Below are positions 1 to 7,873 of a stretch of DNA of 64,000 nt, piece after piece. The stretch is from an uncultured Clostridia bacterium (GTDB lineage: Bacteria > Bacillota > Clostridia > Christensenellales > UBA3700): contig CAMBZZ010000003.1 in assembly GCA_945872615.1 (NCBI GenBank), positions 124,001-188,000 of the forward strand. The letters run 5' to 3'. Positions within the stretch are counted from its first letter, which is position 1. Each line of letters begins with the position of its first letter. The translations under genes and the position numbers were made by a program. Under the pieces are notes generated by a model. That model did not search any database and was not told the origin of the DNA. It worked only from the letters and a program-made list of their open reading frames with translations.

Positions 1-394
1 TCTTTTCCAGCGCTTGTTTGAGTTTTTTCTCCTCTTCTTTGCTCAGCGGAGTTGCCGTCCTAACCTTTGCCGGCAAAATCTTGCTTGCCTCGTTGTATAA
101 GGTTTCGTAGTCTCGACACACGAAGTCAAACATTCCGAAGCGCTTTTTTTCGCACAACAATTTGACCAAGGACACCACGTCCTCGCTCAAAGAGCCGAAA
201 GTTTGGTCTATGACCTCTTTCTTTTGTGCGAGCGTCACGTTGGGCGACAAGAGAATCTCCGCAAAGAGCGGATTTTCCTTGATTGCCTCGCTCACCGTCA
301 TCAAGTCGTCGTAGTATTTCTTTTGCTTACCCTTCTCAATCGACAGCTCAAACAATGCGCCCGCATATTCCGCGCTTACCTTATTGGTTATCAT
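1..394 (-). CDS. atpH: ATP synthase F1 delta subunit (partial, 3' end outside window)
   Basis: Delta (OSCP-type) subunit of the F1Fo ATP synthase, the stator link between the b-subunit stalk and the F1 head. The reading frame starts at ATG 394 and remains open to the left edge, so only about 131 codons are present. The N-terminus (ITNKVSAEYAGALFELS) and the stretch around ILLSPNVTLAQKKEV are typical of the helical N-terminal domain of the family. The start lies inside the end of atpF, with a 14-nt overlap, which suggests translational coupling. This gene is easily overlooked because its stop codon is outside the window. The downstream atpA, G, D and C genes would be expected to the left. Confidence 0.93.
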   Translation of the reverse strand, partial: MITNKVSAEYAGALFELSIEKGKQKKYYDDLMTVSEAIKENPLFAEILLSPNVTLAQKKEVIDQTFGSLSEDVVSLVKLLCEKKRFGMFDFVCRDYETLYNEASKILPAKVRTATPLSKEEEKKLKQALEK

Positions 395-893
395 CGTCCT
401 CTCCAATCTTGTCGATAAAGCTGTCTATCAACTTGCGGTGGTCGTCCACGTCGATTTCTCTCTCGATTATCTTTTCGGCAAGACAAGACGACACGTCGAC
501 AATCTCCTTCTTAATGTCGTCCACAGCCTTCTTTCTCTCGAGGTCTGCGTCGACTTGAGCTTGTCTGACGATAGCGTCGGCTTTTTCTCTCGCTTCCAAA
601 GCGGCTTTTTCGTTGATTTTTTCGGCACGCTTGTTGGCGGAATCGATGATACCCTTTGCCTCGGCGTCGGCGGTGGACATTTTGTCGTCCCACTCGGCTT
701 TGGCAGCTTCTGCATCATCTTGAGCCTTTTGAGCCTTGTCGTACTGTTCGTCAATCATATTTTTGCGCTTGTCCAGCATCTTTTGGATAGGCTTAAAGAG
801 CAATTTTTTGAGAATGACGAAGATAATCAAAAGGTTGCACAGCGAGATGATTATTTGCCAGATATTGACAGATATAATCTCTGAAGTTTGCAT
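381..893 (-). CDS. atpF: ATP synthase Fo b subunit
   Basis: Subunit b of the membrane Fo sector, the peripheral stalk that holds F1 still. The 170-aa length is normal for the family. Residues about 8-30 form a single membrane helix (WQIIISLCNLLIIFVILKK), followed by a long charged coiled coil rich in Ala, Lys, Glu and Asp from about 40 to 150. A GGAGG ribosome site lies 5 nt before the ATG. The gene follows atpE by 12 nt and overlaps atpH by 14 nt. Identification rests on topology, motif style and operon position, which agree well. Confidence 0.95.
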   Translation of the reverse strand: MQTSEIISVNIWQIIISLCNLLIIFVILKKLLFKPIQKMLDKRKNMIDEQYDKAQKAQDDAEAAKAEWDDKMSTADAEAKGIIDSANKRAEKINEKAALEAREKADAIVRQAQVDADLERKKAVDDIKKEIVDVSSCLAEKIIEREIDVDDHRKLIDSFIDKIGEDDDNQ

Positions 894-905
894 TTTTGCC
901 TCCGA

Positions 906-1199
<294 letters not shown>

Positions 1200-1227
1200 T
1201 TATATTGTTTTTTATTTTTATATTAGG

Positions 1228-2223
1228 CTATGCGTTAGCGGCAGCCTTTTTTTGTTTCTTTTTTTGCTTGTCGTTTTGCCTTTGACTGTACAAGTCGTAA
1301 TCGAAGGCGCTGGACACGTACATCATAGTCAGCATTGCAAAGATATAGGCTTGCAATAGCGAACTAAACACGTCGAAGTACAACGACAATACTGCGGGAA
1401 TACCAACTTGAAGATAAGGTATGTCTCCCAAAAATCCAGGCAACCAACCTAGTATCTTTGCCGACAAAGTCCTCAGCGCCGCCCCCAGCAATACCGATAT
1501 TACCGTGCCCGAAAGTATGTTGCCGTAGTGACGGAACGCCATAGATACGGGGGTCGCGAATTCACTGATGATATTGATAGGCAACAATAGCGCCACGGGC
1601 TTGGTAAATCCCTTGAGATAATTGACGGGACCGCACTTCATCTTGTAGTAGGTGATGATAAAGAATACCAATATCGCCCAACCCGCAACCACGTTGATGT
1701 CGGAGGTTGGAGGGAATAGCCCCACCAGCGACATAAGGCTAGAGAATGCCGACAACACCATAATGCCCGCGATAAAAGAAGCAAACCCCGCGAAGTATTC
1801 TCCCATGCTCTCGCCCACCATGGCTTTGACCTTGTCCACCGCCCATTCGATGACGTATTGTCTCTTGAGATTAGGTCTTTCCTTGATGCCGTGCGTCATA
1901 AAGAGGCAAAGGAAGATTATCGATATAATGAGTAGCCAGCTATTGACTTGCGACTCGCCTATCGGCAAGTCCATAAAAGGCATAGGAATGGTGAAATAAA
2001 TGAGTGCTCCCGTAATCTCCACGCCTTGCGAAGCGGGAGTAAAGATAACTTTGAGTACCATTGCCGCCACTATAGGCAAGAGCATCCCGATTATCAACAA
2101 TATATCTATTATCCTAAAGAGGGTATCGTTAGTCTTTTTCGCCGTTTGTTTCGGTTGCGTCGACTGCGTCGTCGCGTCCGTCGCTTGGCTCGTCTGCAAG
2201 GCTATCGTCTCGTCCGTTTCCAC
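1228..2223 (-). CDS. atpB: ATP synthase Fo a subunit
   Basis: Subunit a, the stator channel of Fo. It has about six membrane helices. The essential arginine is R231 in AFRHYGNILSG, with E221 a short way before it. The 331-aa length is above the usual 220-270 because of a polar, Thr/Gln-rich N-terminal extension of about 32 residues and a basic Lys/Gln tail. The start is GTG at 2223, chosen because a perfect AGGAGG lies about 8 nt upstream. This places the first 95 nt of the gene inside atpI, an unusually long overlap. No start with a comparable ribosome site exists after the atpI stop. The gene is followed 40 nt later by atpE. Confidence 0.93.
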   Translation of the reverse strand: METDETIALQTSQATDATTQSTQPKQTAKKTNDTLFRIIDILLIIGMLLPIVAAMVLKVIFTPASQGVEITGALIYFTIPMPFMDLPIGESQVNSWLLIISIIFLCLFMTHGIKERPNLKRQYVIEWAVDKVKAMVGESMGEYFAGFASFIAGIMVLSAFSSLMSLVGLFPPTSDINVVAGWAILVFFIITYYKMKCGPVNYLKGFTKPVALLLPINIISEFATPVSMAFRHYGNILSGTVISVLLGAALRTLSAKILGWLPGFLGDIPYLQVGIPAVLSLYFDVFSSLLQAYIFAMLTMMYVSSAFDYDLYSQRQNDKQKKKQKKAAANA

Positions 2224-2620
2224 TTATCTCCCCTCCTTTACCGGTTTTTTTATCAAATAGCGGTCTCATAGCAATGGCAATCCTTGGGAAAATCAACGGC
2301 ACCAGCACGGCAACGGTATTAAAGCATTTTAGCACCACGCCCACCACGGCTATGACGAAAGTCATCAAAAGTCTAAGACTTTGCGACAGTTTCATAGCAT
2401 TTTTAGCCTTCTTTTCTTCAAAATTCAAGGCTTTTTGCACCGTCACGCCCAACAAAAAGAAGTTGAGCACTCCACTCGCAAAGCTCAGCAAGTTGCCCCA
2501 AAGCACCGTCAAATCCCACTTCTTGATTACCAAAAAAACCGCGTTCATCAATACGCTGAATATCAACGTCCAAATCGCAATATACGCCGTTTCTTTATAA
2601 ATGGTCTTATCGAGTTTCAT
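2129..2620 (-). CDS. atpI: AtpI-type membrane protein of the ATP synthase operon
   Basis: First gene of the ATP synthase operon, 163 aa. Four hydrophobic helices fit the small ATP synthase protein I family, which helps assemble the c-ring or supply Mg2+; the exact role is not settled. The last 40 residues are hydrophilic and Asp/Gly-rich (TGKGGEISGNGRDDSLADE) and are encoded by the DNA that also contains the atpB ribosome site and start. The C-terminal tail may therefore be constrained by the overlap rather than by function. A purine-rich GGGAAGG sequence precedes the ATG. The family call rests mainly on position and topology. Confidence 0.8.
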   Translation of the reverse strand: MKLDKTIYKETAYIAIWTLIFSVLMNAVFLVIKKWDLTVLWGNLLSFASGVLNFFLLGVTVQKALNFEEKKAKNAMKLSQSLRLLMTFVIAVVGVVLKCFNTVAVLVPLIFPRIAIAMRPLFDKKTGKGGEISGNGRDDSLADEPSDGRDDAVDATETNGEKD

Positions 2621-2670
2621 ACCTTCCCTTTGCTATAATGACCCAATTTTATCAATATAATTCAAATAAT

Positions 2671-2699
2671 ATTGTACAATACTTTCCTTGCCAAGTCAA
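2671..2699 (-). promoter_or_regulatory. Sigma-A-type promoter of the atp operon
   Basis: Minus-strand TTGACT (2699-2694), a 17-nt spacer and TACAAT (2676-2671). Transcription should start near 2664, giving a leader of about 44 nt before atpI. Confidence 0.75.
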
Positions 2700-2968
2700 C
2701 GCCGATTTTTCAAAAACCCCCTTTTTCGCTCCGATTTTACAATATATTTAGATTACTTGGCTAATTTAACTACTTATAACCTAATTATAACGTCTTTCGC
2801 TTACCGCGCTCTACACGTATCTATGGGCAAAATTTTACCAAAGTCCCCTCGTCAACACTCCTACTTCGCACCTCAACCGTTAAAATTAACAAAACTTTAA
2901 CACAACAACGATAATTCAACAACAACCGCCCCGTATAATGTAAGTAGAAAACCAAAAGGAGAAACAAT
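2700..2968. other. Intergenic region between atp operon and the 2969 gene
   Basis: AT-rich spacer with no convincing gene. A plus-strand TATAAT at 2935-2940 is a plausible -10 for the gene at 2969, though no good -35 lies at the right distance. The ribosome site AGGAG is at about 2957-2961. Confidence 0.5.
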
Positions 2969-3307
2969 ATGGAAAATCAAAAACAAATTGAAGCAATCAA
3001 AAAGCAATATGAAGCCAAACAAATCACGGAGCTGGACGAGTTGAAGGCTCTTGACCGCAAGGCAAAACGCCCCGCAACCATAACTGCGTACGTCATCGGC
3101 GTAGTAGCTACCCTATTGCTCGGAGTGGGTATGTGCCTCGCAATGAAGGTAATCGGCGACTTTATGATACTCGGCATAGTCGTGGGCGTGGTAGGCATCG
3201 CGTTTATCTCTACCAACCACATGATTTACAACAAGATTCTTGAGGGCGGCAAGAAAAAATACGGCAAACAAATAATCGACAAGAGCAATCAATTGCTCAA
3301 TAAATAA
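2969..3307 (+). CDS. Small two-helix membrane protein of unknown function
   Basis: 112 aa. A charged N-terminal helix (residues 1-35, many Lys/Glu) is followed by two membrane helices at about 38-62 and 66-85 and a basic tail. The pattern TELDELKALDRKAKRP, then two hydrophobic helices, then KKKYGKQI, matches a family common in Clostridia that databases often label dihydropteridine reductase without good reason. No catalytic motif is visible, and that name should not be trusted. AGGAG lies 7 nt before ATG. The gene is monocistronic, with its own terminator at 3338. Confidence 0.75.
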   Translation: MENQKQIEAIKKQYEAKQITELDELKALDRKAKRPATITAYVIGVVATLLLGVGMCLAMKVIGDFMILGIVVGVVGIAFISTNHMIYNKILEGGKKKYGKQIIDKSNQLLNK

Positions 3308-3337
3308 TACACTCCATCATATCGATTATTTGGCATT

Positions 3338-3366
3338 GGACAATCTCAACAGAGGTTGTCCTTTTT
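3338..3366 (+). terminator. Intrinsic terminator after the 2969 gene
   Basis: GGACAA.CTC pairs with GAG.TTGTCC around an AACA loop, followed by TTTTT. It separates the small membrane protein from the VWA gene and shows that the VWA protein cannot start at the upstream TTG at 3356. Confidence 0.8.
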
Positions 3367-3421
3367 ATTCACACCTCACTCTCGCTCTACATATTATGTC
3401 GTGGGGGAGGAGGAAAAATAT

Positions 3422-4795
3422 ATGGGAATAATATCATCCAACAAAACTTTATCAAAGCGTCAAATCAACTGCAAAGAAACGTTTGACGTCACTTTATCAT
3501 TGACGGCAGAACCTAATATCGTGTCCAACCCGACCGATATAGTTCTTATACTCGACCGCTCGGGCAGCATGCAAGGCAGTCCGCTGGTCAACCTCAAAAA
3601 AGGTGCAAAAAAATTTATCGAAATCATCGACCAAGCCACCGACAACGCTCAAGACGGCAATATCGGTAGCGGTAGCCATATCGGCATCGTAAGCTTTGCG
3701 AATACGGCAACTGCAGACACGGGGCTTATCACTTCGGTAGCAACGCTCAACTCCGCCGTAGACGCATTGACGTCGGGTGGCAGAACTAATCACGCCGACG
3801 CTTTTACCAAAGCGCTGGCTCTCTTTGACCCGTCGTCGACCAACGCCAAAGTTATGGTCATGTTCACCGACGGCGTAACAACCACGGGCAATCCGCCCGC
3901 ACCCGTTGCCGAGGCGGCAAAAGCGCAAGGCGTAGTCATCTACGTCATTGGATTGTCGGGCAACGGCGGAATTGACGAAGCGGCTCTAAAACAATGGGCG
4001 TCGGATCCCGATTCTGCTTTTGTGGCAATCACTCCCGACGATGCCGAACTCGAAGACCTCTTCGAAGATTTGGCAAATAATATCACCAAACCGGGCGCAA
4101 CCAATATCGTCATCAAAGACGTAGTAACCGATTGTTTCAAAGTCGTAGGCGTATCGTCCCCTACCAAAGGTAGCGCGACTATGCTAAACAACACGACGGT
4201 AGAATGGAAGATTGCCGAACTTGGCAAAAATGCAAGCGAGGGCGCAAGTTTCACCTTTACCGTCCAACATTTGGGCGAATGCAAGGGCGACGTAGAAGTC
4301 AACGACTCTATCACCTACACCGACTGCGAAGACAACCAAGTAGTCTTCCCTTCGCCAACGATACTCGTCAACTGTGACGTAGTAATCACGCCCGAAGATT
4401 GCCCTACTCCGGTAGAGGTGTCTATCGGCGGTTGCAACGACTGCGTAGAAATCGACGCGGGCGACTTGATGCTACAATCTCTGGGCAGAATATTGCAACT
4501 CGACGTAACTCTCCGCAGAGTTTGTCCGCACAAGCGAGTAGCCTTAGCCGCAATCGTTACCGAACTCGACGACCACGACATCGAGCACAAACGCGGTCTC
4601 AAGACCTTCGTCGTACCTGCCCACGACAGAGAGAGTTGCACCGACATCAAGGTGCGCTGCATCAAGTTCGTTCTCCCCGAGCAACTTGACGTAAGCGGCA
4701 CCGGCACAGGCATATGCAACACCCGTCGCTTCAGAGCAAGCTTTATCGCGCACTATATCGACAACGACTTCGACTGTTGCGGCGACGTAGACTAA
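3422..4795 (+). CDS. VWA-domain protein with Cys-rich C-terminal region
   Basis: 457 aa, no signal peptide and no membrane helix. A von Willebrand factor A domain covers about residues 38-235, with a complete metal-ion (MIDAS) site: D45-R-S-G-S49, T122 and D150. It is followed by a DUF11/beta-sandwich-like segment (about 240-340, starting PGATNIVIKDVV) and a C-terminal region of about 120 residues with many cysteines (GGCNDCVEI, VRCIKFVLPEQLDV). The C-terminal region resembles proteins I associate with clostridial surface or spore-coat layers; that is a weak inference. The start is ATG 3422, preceded by GGAGGAGG. The gene ends in a terminator shared with the convergent TfoX gene before insertion of the 4872-5960 segment. 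Confidence 0.85.
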   Translation: MGIISSNKTLSKRQINCKETFDVTLSLTAEPNIVSNPTDIVLILDRSGSMQGSPLVNLKKGAKKFIEIIDQATDNAQDGNIGSGSHIGIVSFANTATADTGLITSVATLNSAVDALTSGGRTNHADAFTKALALFDPSSTNAKVMVMFTDGVTTTGNPPAPVAEAAKAQGVVIYVIGLSGNGGIDEAALKQWASDPDSAFVAITPDDAELEDLFEDLANNITKPGATNIVIKDVVTDCFKVVGVSSPTKGSATMLNNTTVEWKIAELGKNASEGASFTFTVQHLGECKGDVEVNDSITYTDCEDNQVVFPSPTILVNCDVVITPEDCPTPVEVSIGGCNDCVEIDAGDLMLQSLGRILQLDVTLRRVCPHKRVALAAIVTELDDHDIEHKRGLKTFVVPAHDRESCTDIKVRCIKFVLPEQLDVSGTGTGICNTRRFRASFIAHYIDNDFDCCGDVD

Positions 4796-4808
4796 ACAAT
4801 TTCACACC

Positions 4809-4871
4809 TTCTTTTTACAACCTTTTAATCAAAGCGAGCCTTCCCAATCGAGAAGGCTCGTTCTTGTTTTG
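4809..4871 (+). repeat. 63-bp direct repeat, copy 1 (contains intrinsic terminator)
   Basis: Identical base for base to 5961-6023. It includes a T-rich lead, a 9-bp stem CGAGCCTTC/GAAGGCTCG (4835-4843 with 4852-4860) and a TTCTTGTTTTG tail. In the plus direction it terminates the VWA gene. The two copies bracket exactly the AT-rich TIR/RipA segment, 4872-5960. The bases just outside the repeat differ between the copies (c/t before, t/a after). Confidence 0.95.
4835..4871 (+). terminator. Intrinsic terminator of the VWA gene
   Basis: Stem CGAGCCTTC/GAAGGCTCG with loop CCAATCGA and a U-rich tail. It lies 39 nt after the VWA stop codon and is part of the 63-bp repeat. Confidence 0.85.
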
Positions 4872-4941
4872 TTATAAGACAAAATTTATGTTAAATTGTT
4901 TACAATATTGCCAATCACAATAATTAATAAAAAAATATCAC

Positions 4942-5862
4942 TTATATAATGATGAGAGTTAATACTATTGCTGCCAAAAATACAATTATATATAATATTG
5001 AGAATAAAACCGGAATCCTTTTCTCGATATTCGTAAATGAAACATAATTCCTTTTCCCTAATTTGGCAGTTTGAACTTTCCATTCAATATCATAAATATT
5101 GAATGGTAATTGTTTTTCAATTGCCGCTATTACTTTCATTTTTGCCGCATTAAGTTGACCATATGAAATTATTAATCGTTTCCAATTGCAACAAAGTGCC
5201 ACCCCTAATAGAGAAATAATATAACAGGAAACCATGCTTATAATCAATGAATTATTTATACCAATTGCATTTATAATTGCAAGCACGGTAGTGAATATTG
5301 ATAACAAGCCTGAATTTACTGTGATATAAAAATTGCTTGCCGTTTGTCGCCTCGTAAGCAATTCTTCCGACGTTTGCAAATAAGCCTTATATTGCTCTAT
5401 CATTACTTCTTCGGGCATATCATTATGGCACAAAACATCTTTGCTAATATCCATGTCAATTTCTGTTTGAAGAACTGAATATAAATTATCTATACTTATT
5501 TCTTTGGAAATCATCACGCCTCTATTCTTTGCATTTGATATGTTCCCAAAAGTTAATTTCTTAAATAAAACATCATTATATTTGTAGTCCTTATGCAATT
5601 TTATGGTATAAATAGGTTTTCTATATTTAATAAACTTTTCTAATTCCCAATCTATATTGCCACTACTATGGGCATGTTCTCCAACAAAAAAAATAGCGAA
5701 GTCAGCTTCCTTAATTTTCTTCTTTGCGGAAGTTTTCCACATGTGTTGAGAAAAATCTTGCAATATTAATAACTCGAGGTCAGGAATATTATCACTTATA
5801 ATTTTCAATTGAGATTTTACAATTTCTAAGTCAAGAGATCTGTAAATAACGTATGCTTTCAT
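4942..5862 (-). CDS. TIR-like domain fused to RipA/SLATT-like membrane domain (putative defence effector)
   Basis: 306 aa. Residues 1-90 look like a TIR-like/DUF1863-type Rossmann domain: a first strand KAYVIYRS, then IKEADFAIFFVGEHA, then a W72-E73-L-E helix and KPIYTIKL. The rest fits the RipA-family or SLATT-like membrane module: QYKAYLQTSEELLTRRQ, helices at about 178-200 and 204-225, the conserved WKRLIISYGQLNAAKMKVI stretch, EKQLPFNIYDIEW, and a last helix at 284-306. In known conflict systems TIR domains make or sense nucleotide signals, and SLATT modules are predicted pore-forming effectors. An abortive-infection role is therefore inferred, not shown. The gene is solitary, AT-rich, has its own promoter and an AGGTGG ribosome site, and is bracketed by the 63-bp repeats. 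Confidence 0.7.
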   Translation of the reverse strand: MKAYVIYRSLDLEIVKSQLKIISDNIPDLELLILQDFSQHMWKTSAKKKIKEADFAIFFVGEHAHSSGNIDWELEKFIKYRKPIYTIKLHKDYKYNDVLFKKLTFGNISNAKNRGVMISKEISIDNLYSVLQTEIDMDISKDVLCHNDMPEEVMIEQYKAYLQTSEELLTRRQTASNFYITVNSGLLSIFTTVLAIINAIGINNSLIISMVSCYIISLLGVALCCNWKRLIISYGQLNAAKMKVIAAIEKQLPFNIYDIEWKVQTAKLGKRNYVSFTNIEKRIPVLFSILYIIVFLAAIVLTLIII

Positions 5863-5894
5863 TATATAGCCACCTTTTCATAAGTATTTGTAAT

Positions 5895-5923
5895 ATTATA
5901 TCACACGCTTTTGATATAATCAA
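5895..5923 (-). promoter_or_regulatory. Promoter of the TIR/RipA-like gene
   Basis: Minus-strand TTGATT (5923-5918), 17-nt spacer, TGA-extended TATAAT (5900-5895). It lies inside the inserted segment, so the module carries its own promoter. Confidence 0.8.
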
Positions 5924-5960
5924 TTTCTAATTTATTCCTTAGTTAAGATTTTCAAAAACT

Positions 5961-6023
5961 TTCTTTTTACAACCTTTTAATCAAAGCGAGCCTTCCCAAT
6001 CGAGAAGGCTCGTTCTTGTTTTG
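5961..6023 (-). repeat. 63-bp direct repeat, copy 2 (terminator for the TfoX gene)
   Basis: Exact copy of 4809-4871. Read on the minus strand, the same hairpin lies 28-65 nt after the stop of the TfoX-N gene at 6051 and can serve as its terminator. Confidence 0.95.
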
Positions 6024-6050
6024 ATACGCGGCGGTATTCTACTCTTCTAT

Positions 6051-6347
6051 TTACTTTTTGTTAGTCAATCCCCTACAAGTATCCAAGACTATTTGGACGA
6101 GTTTTTCTTTATCGTCCAAGTCCTCGACCAGATACATAGGTTTTGCGCCCTCGTAAGGCAGTTGTTGTTGCATATCGTACCCGGCGTTTTCCTTAACGAT
6201 TTTGACCAGCAGTCTATCGTCGCACACGCCGCCGAAATAAACGCCGTCTTTGTACAATAGGTATTCTCCCATCATGGGTCTGCTCGTCACCTTAAGTTCT
6301 GCGAGTTGTTCCAACACGTAATCTCTAAACTCCTTACTGCTTGCCAT
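6051..6347 (-). CDS. TfoX/Sxy N-terminal-domain protein
   Basis: 98 aa, the length of a stand-alone TfoX N-terminal domain. Diagnostic stretches are SRPMMGEYLLYKDGVYFGG, DDRLLVKIV and a Pro/Met/Tyr-containing helix. In gamma-proteobacteria the full-length protein regulates competence, but the short Firmicute versions have no established role. The ATG at 6347 is chosen because GGGGAG lies just upstream. Extending the frame further would add residues encoded by an inverted repeat (6368-6405). It is convergent with the VWA gene, separated by the inserted module. Confidence 0.8.
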   Translation of the reverse strand: MASSKEFRDYVLEQLAELKVTSRPMMGEYLLYKDGVYFGGVCDDRLLVKIVKENAGYDMQQQLPYEGAKPMYLVEDLDDKEKLVQIVLDTCRGLTNKK

Positions 6348-6367
6348 ACTCTCCCCGTTTGACGCCA

Positions 6368-6405
6368 AAGTGCCACGACCGACGTTACTACCTTCCGTGG
6401 CACTT
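6368..6405. other. 10-bp inverted repeat upstream of the TfoX gene
   Basis: AAGTGCCACG (6368-6377) pairs with CGTGGCACTT (6396-6405) across an 18-nt loop. It lies between the end of the rubrerythrin fusion and the TfoX start. There is no T-run on either side, so it may be a weak terminator or an operator. Confidence 0.45.
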
Positions 6406-6445
6406 GGTATCATTCAATTATTATAAAAGCTTCACCCGCCTATAC

Positions 6446-7621
6446 TCAATAATTTTCTTCACTCACTTCAAAAAACGCTTGCGGATATTTGCAAACCTCG
6501 CATATATCAGGAGCTTTTGTTCCGACTACAACGTGTCCGCAGTTACGGCATTCCCAAACTTTTACCTCGCTCTTAGCAAAGACTTCGCGAGTTTCTACGT
6601 TTTTGAGCAATGCGCGATAACGCTCTTCGTGACGTTTCTCTATCGCACCCACTTTACGGAATTTGGTGGCAAGTTCGCTAAAGCCTTCATCTTCGGCAGT
6701 CTTTGCAAAGCCGTCGTACATATCCGTCCATTCGTAGTTTTCGCCGTCAGCCGCACTCTCGAGATTCTTCGCGGTATCGCCTATTCCGCCAAGTTCGTTA
6801 AACCACATTTTGGCGTGTTCTCTCTCGTTTTCTGCCGTCTTAAGGAATAGCGCGGCTATTTGTTCGTAGCCGTCGCGTTGTGCTACCGATGCAAAATAAG
6901 TGTACTTATTTCTAGCCTGCGACTCTCCCGCAAAGGCGTCGTGTAAATTCTTTTCCGTCTTAGTTCCCGCGTATTTATTGGCAGAAGCGGTTTCTTTGGC
7001 TTTGACAATCTTTTCAAAGTCGCTTGCCGGGTGCTTACATATAGGACATACGAAGTCATTAGGCAATTCTTCTCCCACGTACTCGTACCCGCATATCGAG
7101 CAACGCCAAACCGTTTGTCCGTTGTCGGTGGTAGCGACGGGTTGTGGCTTTGGCTTGATATTGTTGAAGTAGTACTCGTAAGTAGCCGATAGGCTATCGT
7201 CAAGCACTTGCATATCGGTTATTTCACCAACAAACATCGTGTGCGAGCCCAAGTCTACGGTCTTGTCCACTTTGACCGATATGTAAGCGTTGGTTCCTTC
7301 GGTAATATACAACAAGCCGTTAACTCCCCTTTCGCAATTATCAAAACCCTCAAACTTGTCCGCGTTTCGTCCCGATTGGAAACCAAAACGCTTGAAGAGT
7401 TCGAAGTTAGCCTTTTGGCTAATAATCGACACCGTAAATATACCCGTCTTGGCAATCATATCGTGAGTATAGTTGGCTTTGTTGACGCAGATGCTCATCT
7501 GGTTAGGCACGGACGCGGCTTGAATGGCAGTATTGATGATGCAACCGTTGTCCTTATCGCCGTCTTTTGCCGTCAAGACAAATAGTCCGTAACTCAATTT
7601 ATACATAGCTTTGTTATCCAT
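6446..7621 (-). CDS. Flavin reductase - rubredoxin - rubrerythrin - rubredoxin fusion
   Basis: 391 aa. Domains in order: an FMN-binding flavin reductase-like domain (about 1-165); a rubredoxin with paired CxxC ([12 protein letters not shown] and CPICKHP, about 170-208); a ferritin-like diiron rubrerythrin domain (about 218-345) with [28 protein letters not shown] and EKRHEERY; and a second rubredoxin-like zinc/iron knuckle (CRNCG and CEVCKYP, about 355-385). The parts together could pass electrons from NAD(P)H via FMN and rubredoxin to the diiron site and reduce peroxide in one polypeptide. Cytoplasmic oxidative-stress defence in an anaerobe is the likely role. AGGAG lies 8 nt before ATG. Confidence 0.92.
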   Translation of the reverse strand: MDNKAMYKLSYGLFVLTAKDGDKDNGCIINTAIQAASVPNQMSICVNKANYTHDMIAKTGIFTVSIISQKANFELFKRFGFQSGRNADKFEGFDNCERGVNGLLYITEGTNAYISVKVDKTVDLGSHTMFVGEITDMQVLDDSLSATYEYYFNNIKPKPQPVATTDNGQTVWRCSICGYEYVGEELPNDFVCPICKHPASDFEKIVKAKETASANKYAGTKTEKNLHDAFAGESQARNKYTYFASVAQRDGYEQIAALFLKTAENEREHAKMWFNELGGIGDTAKNLESAADGENYEWTDMYDGFAKTAEDEGFSELATKFRKVGAIEKRHEERYRALLKNVETREVFAKSEVKVWECRNCGHVVVGTKAPDICEVCKYPQAFFEVSEENY

Positions 7622-7650
7622 AATATTTCTCCTTGCTTTGCTTTTTCAAT

Positions 7651-7679
7651 ATTATATCACACCCTAAACGGTTTTTCAA
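7651..7679 (-). promoter_or_regulatory. Promoter of the rubrerythrin fusion gene
   Basis: Minus-strand TTGAAA (7679-7674), 17-nt spacer, TGA-extended TATAAT (7656-7651). The same GTGTGATATAATATT core occurs in the promoter of the TIR/RipA gene. Confidence 0.8.
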
Positions 7680-7804
7680 CACGACGTTTTTAATTATTTT
7701 ATATTCCTACTTAGCAAAATTTCCGAATTTATTCAAACAATCTTTTATTCGTCATAATTCTCACCCCTACTCCCCTTGTCCGTTCAACTCCCGATGCCAT
7801 ACGT

Positions 7805-7851
7805 AATACAAATAGGACAGGCAAATACCTGTCCTATTTGTATTGGTGGAG
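7805..7851. repeat. 17-bp hairpin followed by TGGTGGAG (possible island boundary)
   Basis: AATACAAATAGGACAGG (7805-7821) pairs perfectly with 7828-7844 around CAAATA. It is followed by TGGTGGAG (7844-7851), the same octamer that forms the 3' end of ssrA at 14715-14722. A similar hairpin plus TGGTGGAG occurs at 10193-10244. It may be a terminator, a relic of an attachment site, or both. Confidence 0.45.
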
Positions 7852-7873
7852 CGGTTGTAACCTAAAACGAATT

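Noticed and set aside
2688..2900. 70-codon plus-strand frame upstream of the 2969 gene
   Set aside because: No ribosome site, random-looking composition, and it covers the atp promoter.
3356..3421. Upstream TTG start for the VWA protein
   Set aside because: It lies within the terminator stem at 3338-3366; the ATG at 3422 has a strong ribosome site.
7844..7851. TGGTGGAG as the end of a tRNA gene
   Set aside because: No acceptor stem, T-arm or cloverleaf can be built around it or around the copy at 10237.
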